From Palaemon carinicauda (lineage: Eukaryota; Arthropoda; Malacostraca; Decapoda; Palaemonidae): a stretch of 64,000 bases of DNA. The position numbers were made by a program, and so were the translations under genes. Location: positions 29,102,481 to 29,166,480 of the forward strand of contig NC_090730.1 in assembly GCF_036898095.1 (NCBI RefSeq), in the 5' to 3' direction. Shown piece by piece: positions 45,424 to 54,919 of the stretch. Positions within the stretch are counted from its first letter, which is position 1, and each line of letters starts with the position of its first letter. The notes under the pieces were generated by a model, which was not told where the DNA came from, ran no database searches, and saw nothing but the letters and a program-made list of their open reading frames with translations.

Positions 45424-45486
<63 letters not shown>
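45424..45486. repeat. (GA)n microsatellite
   Basis: Uninterrupted GA run inside the MITE. Confidence 0.95.
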
Positions 45487-45488
<2 letters not shown>

Positions 45489-45688
45489 GTTTTACGTACG
45501 TAAATGTAAACTAAAAACAAAAAAGCCCCATTTCATATAAAATAGGTTATTACAAATATTTTACTTTATTATATTACAGTAGTCTGTACAGTATAATACT
45601 GTAAAGTTCAGTACAGTATGTTGTTGTTATAGTCGTGGCGATGAAATTCTCACGAAACAAAAACACGGCATTCGATTACAACAGCTGA

Positions 45689-45693
<5 letters not shown>

Positions 45694-45750
<57 letters not shown>
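45694..45750. repeat. (TC)n microsatellite
   Basis: Uninterrupted TC run inside the MITE. Confidence 0.95.
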
Positions 45751-45754
<4 letters not shown>

Positions 45755-46228
45755 GTTATACAATACTTACATATAGATGAAGAAACTTAAATTAGTTTTC
45801 TTAGTGTCAATTAAATACGGAACGAAAAAATTATGCCGAGTTTACATCTATTTCAATCGTTGCTAAAAATACGGCATCCGATTTCATCAGCAAACCACTA
45901 TTTTTTGGGAAACAATTTTATTCTAGAAAATTGCTACTCTTTAAATAGTTAATTGCACATTAAGAAAGCGTGTACTTTTGTTTTTAAATTTCGGGTGTGT
46001 TTTGAAAATCGAGTATTGTTGACTTTTTGTTTTACTTTTGGCTATGATTAGATCAGCTGACGTCTAGCTGCCGCTCTTGAGAGTGTACGAATACACTAAC
46101 AAAGTATTGTTTATACCATTTCTTAACTTATTCAAACCATCTACAGTATACAGTTGATATTACATAAGCACCAATGTGTTATAACCTATAAATTTATTTT
46201 GTTTATTACATTTAAAACAACACACACA

Positions 46229-46231
<3 letters not shown>

Positions 46232-46304
<73 letters not shown>
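46232..46304. repeat. (TC)n microsatellite
   Basis: Uninterrupted TC run next to the right sub-terminal region of the MITE. Confidence 0.95.
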
Positions 46305-46306
<2 letters not shown>

Positions 46307-46900
46307 GCTACTTTTCACTACCTCCCATTCCTTACCTCTCTCTATCTCTCTAACAAATGATATCTTTGTTGCTCCTCAAAGTTTCATTTATATTGAAAAT
46401 CAATCATGATTCAATTTTCCTTACTTTCTCCAATCTCGCACCATCGGTCACATCGCGGTATTTTCGAAATTTCCGGAAAATCCGCGATATATGTATATAC
46501 ATGCGTTATGGAAAAAATCCGCAAAGTGGTGAATCCGCGATGGTCGAACCGCGAAGTAGCGAGGGATCACTGTATTTCTCATATCATTGTATGCTTACAA
46601 ACAACGGATGAGGACACTGATATTGGTTCCGCAATATATACAATCCTTGAGACCGTTTGTATTCTCAGTGTATACTTATGTTTGTTCATACAATATATGC
46701 TACCTTGAGGCCCCTTTTCTAACGTCTAAAAATGACTCTTCCCTGCAGGGGTCAGGAAGCACTAACATTGTTATGCTTAGTGATAATGACGAATAACGGT
46801 AATGTCATTTTGTCTCAATTGGCCCTTTTGGCCGTAGAAATATTGTCCCAAGGTTAAGGCACTGATTAAAAATCCACAGATACATTAATTCTCTGGTATG

Positions 46901-46990
46901 CTTCCATCAGGACGTCATGGCTTGAGCCCAAAAAACGGATTTTGAGCGAAGCGAAAAATCAATTTTTGGGTGAGATGGCCATGACGTCCT
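46901..46990. other. Internal complementary region (ICR) of the DIRS element
   Basis: 46901-46935 is the reverse complement of the element's left tip (38774-38807; about 32 of 34 bases). 46931-46990 is the reverse complement of the right tip (47386-47446), including CGGATTTTGAGCGAAGCG. The two parts meet at CCCAAAAAACGG. This is what is expected of the template that joins both ends of a DIRS genome into a circle. Confidence 0.8.
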
Positions 46991-47077
46991 AATAGACCCA
47001 CACTTCTTTTTTTATGAAAAGATCTTCACAGTTTCCCTCCTGAACTACTGTATCTGTAGCACCATGCTCAACGCTAC

Positions 47078-47446
47078 AAGGAATGACCGCCAGAGGGAAT
47101 TGGCGCGGTTGTGATACGATAGTAGTAGGGAAACCAGGGTAACCTCTAATACGGCTACCCTTCTAATTCTGCCACGTATCCCCCTCGAAGCGTAAAGGCT
47201 ATTCGGGGTACAGATTGCCATGTGGCGTGTCAAGAATACGTCCCCTGATTATATACGATATCCTTGAGAGTAATTCTTAAGGGTACTCGCACCAGAAGTT
47301 AGAATTCTGTGAAACCTTTGGTTTGATTCTCTGGGAATATCACTGTAGTCATATATACCCTTGGGAAGCTACTAAAGGAACCTTCCATCAGGACTTCATG
47401 GCCATCTCACCCAAAAATAGATTTTTCGCTTTGCTCAAAATCCGTT
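47078..47446 (-). repeat. Right inverted terminal repeat of the DIRS element
   Basis: Reverse-complementary to 38774-39122, with an extra outer tip of about 30 bases (GATTTTTCGCTTTGCTCAAA and neighbours, ending at about 47446) that the left repeat lacks. Confidence 0.8.
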
Positions 47447-47799
47447 TAATAATAAATTTAGAAAGGGGTATCAAATTTTAACACTGGAAAGGGGACACAA
47501 ATAATATCCAACCTTGTTCAAAAGGGGTCAGTATAAATTTTAACATCACCACAGAATTGTTATAAAGTCCAAACATTTGAATAATAAACACAATAACTGT
47601 ACTCGACTACCAGCACACTTGACCCAAAATTTTACACTCCTATCATCCCGAGCTTGTGAACTTTTAGTACTATGTGTGTGTGTGTGTTTGATAAAAGGAG
47701 TCTATAGTGCCACCTGCTATTTGCATGTATCTAGGACTGACAGTACTATCTAATCTGAACTACGGCTGTTGCTTGCGTAGTTCCCCTCCTAGTCATTTG
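47447..47799. other. Spacer, nothing recognised
   Basis: AT-rich, with a short (GT)n near 47671. No supported gene. Confidence 0.4.
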
Positions 47800-48395
47800 A
47801 ACATTACTTCTGGAAATATAGCTTAGCTGAGAACTTCGAATTATGGAAGAGGCAGTTTAATATCCATCTCAAAGCCAGTAAAATTGATGGTGAGGCCATA
47901 GATGGGGAGACCAAGGTTGCTACTCTCTTTGCTTGTTCTGGGCCAGATGCAATTAAAGTTTTTTATCAACTTTATTTCACTCAGAAAGCACGCAATCAGA
48001 ATGTAAAGAAGGTTCTAAATTACCTTGATTAGTACTTTGCACCAGCAAAAAAGGTACACAATACTGATCTCTTGAGTACTGTGGACCATTTGATAAGTTT
48101 CTCACTGACTTAAAATTACTTGCCTCTGAATGTAACTTCAGAGTGTTTATGAACCAGCTCATTCGTGACAAACTAGTTTTTGTGACAAAAGGCTGTCAAC
48201 AAGCCAGGTTACTGAAGGAAACTGATCTTGACCTGGAGAAAACTGTTAACATTTGTCGTGCTGACAAAATGGTAGAGCAACACAGTAGAGTTCGAGAAAC
48301 CGAGGAATATTGATAAGGTCAAAGCTGTATCTGCAAAATCTTCTACTTCCAAGTTTTCTATACCAGCTAAGAAGTAGACTATCTCTACCTCTAAT
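47800..48395 (+). pseudogene. Ty3/gypsy gag fragment
   Basis: Frames read NFELWKRQFNIHLKAS, GETKVATLFACSGPDAIKVF, then (after stops and shifts) LKLLASECNFRVFMNQLIRD and LKETDLDLEKTVNICRADKM. This order of motifs is typical of the capsid region of gypsy elements. It carries at least two frameshifts. It ends where a minus-strand LINE fragment begins at about 48397. Confidence 0.75.
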
Positions 48396-48396
48396 A

Positions 48397-49539
48397 CTGA
48401 GTATAGTTGTTCCAGGACAAATCTGATCTGTTACCCTTCCAAAGATGATAGGCCTCCTGTTTCTCCAAATAAGCACGTCTACAATCATCATTGAACCACG
48501 GTTTGTCCTTCACTTGGTACCTTAGCACACGAGAAGGGATACGCCTATCAATTATGTTGACTAGATTCTCATTCAAAGGGACAACAGGATCTACAGTATT
48601 ATATAATTGTGACCAATTCAAGCACAAAAGATCATGTAAAATCCCAATCCAGTCTGCTTGGGATTTCATATAAATTTTACAAGAATATGATATATCAGGG
48701 ACAGGCTGCTCAGTCTTCACTAATAATGAAATCAAGGCATGATCAGATGTCCCGACTGGAGAACCAACCTTACTAGTTATAACGCCAGGGGAGTCAGTGT
48801 ATACGAGGTCCAAGCAATTGCCAGACCTGTGAGTAGCTTCATTTATGATTTGCTCACAGCCTGATTCAGAGGCAGAGTCTAAAGCTCTTAAGCCATGGCA
48901 ATCGGTAGGAGAGATAGAACTCAACCACTCCCTATGGTGAGCATTAAAATCACCAACAAAGACAAAAGAAGCCTTTCTATCATCTTCTTGTATCTTAGCC
49001 ATAATGGTAAGAAGACAATCGAAGATAGAATCGTCTATGTCTGGATTCCGGTAGATCGAACACAAATAAAAGTTGTTATGCCTGCCACAAACTTTTATTA
49101 CCTGAATCTCATGACATCCACATTGATAGCAGGACTTATGAGAAGCAGGGTACTCGGTCCTAATATACACCGCCATTCCCCTGGCCCTAGGGATGGCATC
49201 ACGTTTCAACATTATTGGCTTCTTAAAACCAGTTATAAGGAGCTCAGATGAGTGCCTCATATTAGAAACCAAAGTTTCTGAGCACAAAAGAATATCATAC
49301 TGTCTGGACGCAACTGTAAGGTCTTGGATATTTGCATGAAGACCACGAATATTGCAATACAGAAGACGACATTGACGAAATCTAGGACGTACTGGTCCCG
49401 GATTTTGCTCAATGTCTCCAGACAGCATAAGAATTAATAGAAATAAAAAAGAGACATCATACTTAAAAACTAGATTAACAAGAATTATAACAAAAACAAT
49501 ACGTACAGAATTATAAACAAAGTGATTGATGATACCCAT
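48397..49539 (-). CDS. LINE protein N-terminus: hydrophobic leader, 2A-like motif, endonuclease (partial)
   Basis: ATG at 49539; about 380 codons remain open to the truncation. Residues 1-40 are strongly hydrophobic (SVRIVFVIILVNLVF ... FLFLLILML). Residues 41-49 are GDIEQNPGP, matching the D-x-E-x-N-P-G-P 2A ribosome-skipping consensus (49419-49393), with the expected separation between Gly48 and Pro49. The apurinic-type endonuclease follows: RLLYCNIRGLHANIQDL, LLCSETLV (Glu), RARGMAVYIRTEYPASH, FVFVGDFNAHHREWL (Asp/Asn), CLDLVYTDSPGVITS and GTSDHALISLL (Asp-His). All key residues are present. 2A-like peptides are known in some animal and trypanosome non-LTR elements. The hydrophobic leader suggests that a short secretory or membrane peptide is released. 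Confidence 0.85.
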
Positions 49540-49640
49540 AGACTATAGTAAAAAGTCGGAAAAACTGGTCAACATGGAGGAGCCGATACACCATGCAAGG
49601 CTAAATACCCTCCAGGATAGCCACATCAACTGAAGGGAGG
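48397..49640 (-). mobile_element. 5' portion of a CR1/Jockey-like LINE, 3'-truncated
   Basis: Includes a 5' UTR (about 49640-49540) and the coding start. The last ~170 bp (48397-48570) matches 28118-28289 of the RT-bearing copy nearly base for base, so both are one family. Unlike ordinary LINE copies this one lacks its 3' part, joining gypsy gag sequence at 48397, which implies a later deletion or rearrangement. Confidence 0.8.
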
Positions 49641-49769
49641 ACAGTAAGGATGGTTTTGAGAAGAAAAATAATCAGAAAAAGGAAAAGACAACCTCTTGAT
49701 AAACCACCAGAAGCTTCCCTAGATGTAACTAACCTAAAGATTAGCAAAACTACTAAGATGATAAATTTG
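49641..49769. other. Short spacer
   Basis: Possible 5' flank of the LINE; a 66-codon basic frame (49650-49850) is not convincing as a gene. Confidence 0.3.
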
Positions 49770-50110
49770 AAAGTTGTTTGTATTTTTCCTGTAGATACAA
49801 ACCTGGAGCTTTTTATAGTGGATATACTTTCAGCAAAGCTGGAAGACTAGCCATGAGACTTTTAGCTTGGTGTAACCATCCCAACTGCTAGTTAGCGGGG
49901 TTTAGGGGGTTAGCAGGCTACCCCACTCACGCATACCAGTGTTATCTCATCACTTTCGATTGTGGGCAGGATTTATCATGGGGCAGGTGATAGCCGGCCA
50001 ATTTATATGAATAGCTCCAGGTTTGTATCATTATGAAAAATACAAATTACTTTGAAATTTGTCATTTGTTCCGACATTAAATACAAACCATTTTGCTATT
50101 TATAGGGATG
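49770..50110. repeat. Inverted copies of the TTTGTATTTTTCC repeat
   Basis: 49778-49813 (TTTGTATTTTTCCTGTAGAT, then ACAAACCTGGAGCT) is answered by 50012-50045 in inverse orientation (AGCTCCAGGTTTGTATCATT, then ATGAAAAATACAAA). A third partial core follows at 50085-50110. The layout, an inverted pair plus an adjoining partial copy, resembles a transposon terminus and parallels 25640-25880. Confidence 0.55.
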
Positions 50111-50914
50111 ACTCGACCCTTAGGAGGGTGGAAGCAAAGACTATATACTGAAGGAAGATAGGAAGGCTCAGGGTTTTAACACACAAATGAGTGTGCTATG
50201 AAAAGATGCCAAACATTCAGAGGGGTAATGCTTACGGGTATATAGGATGGAATTTGATTGTAAATTTTGCGACATATTTGTTCATAATTTGCATTACTAT
50301 GTCAGTATATTTTACTCATATATTCATGATATTATTAAATTTTAGGTAACTAAATTGCAAATTATATTTCTCAGTCTATTTTTCAGAAATTCAATAGCTA
50401 TATCTCTTATGATTTAGTTAATTTTCTTGCAAATTTAAGTATTGTACAGTATATTACAACAATTCTTAAATGTTCTATACAATACCACATTCGAATAAAT
50501 TAAAACATACTGTATGTCTGATTTGTTAAACTTAGCCGCAAATGCTTATGTGTAGGCATACATTTAATTACAGTTTGTAGGCCACTGTAAGATGGAGAGA
50601 TATTAGGTGTATAAAAACACAATTGTATTTCATTTTTTATTGAAATGGAAAAGCATGATGCACTTATGTATAGTTTAGTATTATAAACTAATAAATGTAT
50701 TAATGTACAATCAAAAGGATCAGAATAACACAAAATTGTATTACATACAAAAATAATCAAAAGGGGGGTTGGAAATAGAAATAAGGTAGCATACAAGCCA
50801 ACAAAAAATGAAAAACAAAAGAGATTTACTGTGGATGCCTTGCCTTAATCTTACATCCAATATCAGTGGGGCTTACTCATTAGCAGCACTTACTGCAGGT
50901 ATTATACTGTTTGG
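50111..50914. other. AT-rich spacer or intron
   Basis: No supported gene. If 50921-51024 is an exon, its intron would begin at 50920 and run leftwards through this stretch. I found no convincing second exon. Confidence 0.3.
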
Positions 50915-50920
50915 ACTCAC

Positions 50921-51024
50921 CGTTCTTTGTCCTTAGGGAACCTGTGAAATACCAAATGAGGATCGGTTTCTTTTTGTTTATGGCACACAACACACTTGTG
51001 TGACTTCTTTACTGTCGGCGCCAT
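50921..51024 (-). CDS. Putative first exon of a THAP-domain protein
   Basis: On the minus strand the ATG at 51024-51022 starts MAPTVKKSHKCVVCHKQKET, followed by DPHLVFHRFPKDKE and two bases of the next codon. A GTGAGT donor (50920-50915) follows at once. Cys11-x2-Cys14 and the HRFPKD segment match the N-terminal half of the THAP zinc finger (C2CH). Splicing just after this point would leave the rest of the finger on exon 2, which I could not find. THAP domains occur in host transcription regulators and in P-element-like transposases, so origin is undecided. There is no TATA box; the upstream 60 bases are AT-rich. Confidence 0.5.
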
Positions 51025-51764
51025 GATTTCGTTTGAGTCAACTGTCAAATTCTGAATATAAACAAACAGACGACAAACGATGTATACCTACAACGCCATC
51101 TGAAATCGGAGCAACCAACTATTGTGTTCACTTTGGAGTTGCCAGCTAGCGTATTAACATTCTATTTTGAGCCTTCCTATCTTCCTTCAGTATATAGTCT
51201 TTGCTATATAGTCTTTGGGTGGAAGTACGAACCAACTGGCTGGTATTTGACCCAGGGTTTTCCCTTACATGCTCCACACGTAACATGGAGAAACCCTGAC
51301 ACCTCGCTAAATACCATGCAATGTACAGTTAGCGGCCTGAGCAATATGTGTGATTGTGTGATACTAGCAATGTGACTAGTCTAGGTAAGAAAACTCAGAA
51401 TGTAGGAGTCTTTTGAATCAACCATTGATGTTACCCAATCCCACCTCACTAGGTGGTATGGGTACTCAACAAGTATTATCTCCGTATCAGGTTACACAAG
51501 GGAAGTGGTTTTACTTGTAGACAAGTGAAACCAGCTTGCAGAGGTCTATGGGTGTTTTTCCCCAAGAGAGAGGAAGATGAAAGAAAGAAAGAGCCAGTCA
51601 TTCTTAACATTCACCCGAGACTAATCCCAGGTAACATTTGCCCTCAACTTTATGCTACTTATCCATCAAGGAGCCTGAGGTATTAAACCACTTGTTGTGC
51701 AGCCAATACAGGGCCCAATGGAGAACGTCTCCATGTTCCTGTTGGTCATGTCTTGCAGGTAGTG
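51025..51764. other. Spacer with fragments shared with 21880-21990
   Basis: 51285-51380 (ACACCTCGCTAAATACCATG, then GCCTGAGCAAT and ACTAGCAATGTGACT) resembles 21911-21995, a dispersed repeat flank. No gene supported. Confidence 0.35.
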
Positions 51765-52035
51765 GGCAGTGAAGCTAGTTTGATGCTTCCACATGCTCGC
51801 TTGTAAGACCTACGTCACAGAGTAGTCTCTGTTGAATGGTAGGGACGTTCTGGGGTCAAATATCAACTGTGCTAGGCATTTTCCATGGCTCAGTAGTGAT
51901 GTGTTCCTCACTTCTAATAGAATGGTGTACTGATCCTGGTTATCATTTATGGCTTTCTTCACGGGTGTTTTAGCCATCTTCACTACAGCTTCAGCTTTTC
52001 TGTTGAGATATGATGGTTTATGCCATACAATATTT
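51765..52035 (-). pseudogene. Gypsy integrase fragment, inverted copy
   Basis: The minus strand reads RKAEAVVKMAKTPVKKAIND, NQDQYTILLEVRNTSLLSHG and FDPRTSLPFNRDYSVT, the end of a gypsy integrase core (Glu in the KAEAVVK region). It is a diverged inverted duplicate of 52530-52690. No intact frame. Confidence 0.75.
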
Positions 52036-52039
52036 GAGT

Positions 52040-52700
52040 GATTTATCCTGAAAGGAGAGAAGTTATTGATACCTCAGTCCATGCAACGTATAGAGAAAGA
52101 AAGACTACAGTAAATGAATCCTAACTCAGGTATAACAGTATAATGCGAAGAGCTTGTGATCAGGTATTTTGGCCATGGATGGCCAAAGATTAAACATTTC
52201 ACAGATAGCTGTGAAATTTATCATGAGACCAATCCTAGAAAGGAGAAGGAAATATTAATCCAACACGCACCACAGTAAAGGACAAATCATATTATAACCT
52301 TGGTATGGATATATTCGTGCTCAAAAGTAATAACTATCTGGTAACTAGATTATCACAGCAATTTCTTGGAAGTGGATCTTCTACCAACAACGACCAGCAA
52401 AGTACAAGTAGTGATACAAAAAACTTAAAGAACAATTCTCCAGTTACTGTGTTCCAAAAGAAATTGTGTCTGCCAGAGCTCCACAGTTTTCTTCTGTGAA
52501 ATTCAAGGCTTAGTATGACATAAACCATCATACCTCAACGGAAAAGCTGAAGCTTCAGTGAAGATGGCCAAAACACTCGTGAAGAAATCCATAAAGGATA
52601 ACCAGGATCAGTACATCATTCTGTTTGAAGTTAGGAACACACCACTATAGAGCCATGAAAAAAGCCCAGCACAGATGATGATCAACCACAGTACTTGCAC
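52040..52700 (+). pseudogene. Gypsy integrase fragment
   Basis: Frames read KGEKLLIPQSMQR, HFTDSCEIYHETNPRKEKE (part of the HHCC finger), VWIYSC / MDIFVLKSNNYLVT (first catalytic region), a second region around PKEIVSARAPQFSS-like sequence with its Asp not preserved in frame, and GKAEASVKMAKTLVKKSIKD with NQDQYIILFEVRNTPL. There are several frameshifts and a stop before SHEKSPAQ. It is possibly from the same gypsy family as the gag fragment at 47800-48395. Confidence 0.75.
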
Positions 52701-52932
52701 ATTGCTTCCATCCTCCCAGGCAGTGTTAAAGCCAACACGTCTACCCAACATAACCAAGAGAAGAACAACACAGGACAAGTTAATGAAAAGACATTGACAA
52801 AGCTGCAAAAGGTCTGAAACCTCTGATCATGTGGATGATCGATCATATAATTTACAGAAACAGGATGGTAGCCTACTTACCTTTATAGGCATAACTCTGT
52901 TCCCCTTAGACCAGCTGGTGAACAGGATAATA
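52701..52932. other. Junction sequence between gypsy and LINE relics
   Basis: No feature recognised. Confidence 0.3.
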
Positions 52933-54262
52933 CTCCTTCCCTTGTTCAATTGCTCTACCACTCTTCCAATACCTATCCCTACTTTTCTCCTCGAATCTCT
53001 TTCCTCTTCTCTGTACTCTTCCTCTACACTCTGTGAAGGCCTTATTTTCCAGTCCTTAAATATCTTTTTATTTCCTTTGAACTGACTCTTGTACCTCTCT
53101 ATCTCATCCCCGCTTTTCTGTTTTCTACACACCATATCCACTGGTTTATCCCACTAATTCCTCTGTTCCCCCTACGTATATTTCTTTCATTTCCATCCAG
53201 ATATTTTCCACTTTGTTACCCTGTCCACTCTAAGTTCAGTGATAACAGTTGTCTTTCTCTCATAAGCCTCCTGAATTGCTCACTTTTCGCCTTTAAGGTC
53301 CCAAATCTTAATTCTAGGTCTCCTCTTTCTTCTTTTTGGGTTTTCTACCACTCATTTCTAAATCCATCACTATCAATCTATGTTGTTAAACACGTTTCCC
53401 CCAAAATCACTAAACAATTCTTCAAATTATTTTTGGCAACTTCTCTAAACAGGAAGTAATCTATTTGGCTTACCCCTCCACTTTCATTAATTATCAGGTA
53501 TTTATCCAACTTCCAAAACCAGATGTTCATACATTCCAATTCATAAGTCTCAGCAGTCTCTAATTATATACTCCCCATCTTCATTTCTAATTCCAAAACC
53601 ATGGCCTCCCTGTTCTCATATCCATCACTTCTCTTTTCCACTCTGCCATTCATGTCTGCTCCTATGATAGCTTCTCCTCCTCTTTTACTGTTCTAATAAC
53701 TCCTTCAAATTCTTGTCTAAATGATAATTTTTCTTCTTAGCAACCCATCTGAGGAACATATGCTGAAATTATATTTATTATTTGATCCTCTATCATCATT
53801 CGAATCTTTAAAGCCTATCGTTTATTTTCTTTACTTTTACCACTTTTTTTCCCTCCAGTTATTACCTATTATGCCCCCAAGTCCAGTTCTTCCCACTCAT
53901 GACCTGCTGTAATAGAGTTTATACCCAATTCCTATCTCTCTAGTTCCATTTCCCTTCCATCTATTCTCCTGCACATAGGTTATCTGTCCCTTCCTCTCCA
54001 TCACATCCACTATCTCCCTCAATCTTCCTGTTAGAGTACTGACATTCCAAGTACCTGATTTGATCTTCCATTCTTTCACTAGCTTCTTTACCGCAGTCAT
54101 GAACCATGCGATACCCCTCCTCCATTTATCACACCAGTAAGGGGATCTTGAAGCACATTGCTTACAGGGAACGCCTTACCCCTATCCATATTTCTAACAG
54201 CATTAGGCATGGTTATCAATTTGGCAAAGGGATTTTACCATCGCATGCCCTTGCAGTCATCA
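52933..54262 (-). mobile_element. Inverted 5' half of an RTE-like LINE (5' UTR, endonuclease, linker)
   Basis: Minus strand from 54262: LINE-like 5' UTR, then MTAVKKLVKEWKIKSGTWNV, STLTGRLREIVDVMERKG and TYVQENRWKGNGTREIGIGY (endonuclease start, 54100-53897, with Asn and Glu), degraded endonuclease to about 53200, and the linker GDEIERYKSQFKGNKKIFKD to GIGIGRVVEQLNKGR at 52933. The remaining 3' half lies beside it in the opposite orientation. Confidence 0.7.
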
Positions 54263-54282
54263 ACCACTAATGAAAGTGGAAA

Positions 54283-54910
54283 GGTATAACTATTGGAAGA
54301 GTGGTAGATCAAGTGAATGAAAGACTAGGAACAAGGGAAGGAGAAAAGAATATCTATTAGATTTCGAACTTGAGGAAAAGGTAAAGACAGGTTTGGGGCA
54401 ACTGGGAGTCACCAGGGATAGAGATGGAAGTATATTGCATATAGAGGGAGACAATAGGAGATGGAGATAATATTTTGAAGAACTATTCAATACTGAAAGT
54501 GAGAATGAGGAGCTGGGAGAAGCACAAAGGGTGGAGTGGCTAGTGATGGAGATAAGGAATACAGAAGTGAAGCGGTCATTGAGTAAAAGGAAAAATGGTA
54601 AAGCGCCCAGTCCATCAGAGACTAAAATTTAAATGGTCAAGATACTAGCTACAGAGGGTGAAGAAGGGATACTTGATTTATTACGAGCAATGTGGGTGAG
54701 AAGAAATAATGCCTAAGGACTGGGAGGAGAATCTAATGGTATTTGTATTCAAGTAAGAATGTGATGCCATTGAATGTGGTAACTGTAGGGTAATTAAACT
54801 GAGAGCTTGGTTTGAAAGTTTTTAATGGGTTACTAGATGAGAGCTGACTCTTGAGAAAGATTGTAATGATTAGGAAATAATAGTATGGATTCTTAAGTGG
54901 GAGAGCGTGG
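54283..54910 (+). mobile_element. 3'-ward half (RT start) of the same LINE
   Basis: Starts ITIGRVVDQVNERLGTREGE, the same point where the inverted half ends, then RT beginnings: EELFNTESENEELGEAQRVE, VKRSLSKRKNGKAPSPSETK and ECGNCRVIKLRAW. Stops and shifts are frequent. Homology fades at about 54910, so most of the RT is missing. Confidence 0.65.
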
Positions 54911-54919
54911 GGAAGGTTG

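Larger units (their letters stand above)
44772..46574. mobile_element. TA-flanked nonautonomous DNA transposon (MITE), copy 1
   Basis: 1799 bp between TA duplications (44772-44773, 46573-46574). The termini are CAGTGAGCCCTCG at the left and its near-complement CGAGGGATCACTG at the right, and both sub-terminal regions are rich in ATCCGCGAAGTAG-like words. TA target and CAGTG termini fit the Tc1/mariner-pogo group. There is no transposase. It contains (GA)n 45424-45486, (TC)n 45694-45750 and (TC)n 46232-46304. The left 650 bp is closely repeated at 62894-63580. Confidence 0.85.
38774..47446 (+). mobile_element. Complete DIRS-type element (family B), ITR-ICR structure, MITE nested
   Basis: 8.67 kb, about 6.87 kb without the nested MITE. 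The left inverted terminal repeat (38774-39122) matches the right one (47078-47446) in opposite orientation. The right repeat carries about 30 extra terminal bases. Between the coding remnants and the right repeat lies an ICR (46901-46990): its first part is complementary to the left tip and its second part to the right tip, the circle-junction arrangement known for DIRS-1. The plus-strand coding remnants include RNase H and a tyrosine recombinase; no gag or RT is recognisable in 39.7-42.2 kb. DIRS elements leave no target duplication, and none is seen. Confidence 0.8.

Noticed and set aside
45302..45514. ORF containing an Arg-Glu repeat
   Set aside because: Translation of the (GA)n microsatellite.
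46936..47447. Independent palindromic MITE with ~60-bp terminal inverted repeats
   Set aside because: The same inverted tips are explained by the ICR and right ITR of the DIRS element, and the block is in the same context in the second copy at 61.1-61.9 kb.
50500..50796. Minus-strand 98-codon ORF as the continuation of the THAP exon
   Set aside because: AT-rich, lacks the Trp and C-x2-H residues needed for the rest of a THAP finger, and has no clear acceptor upstream.
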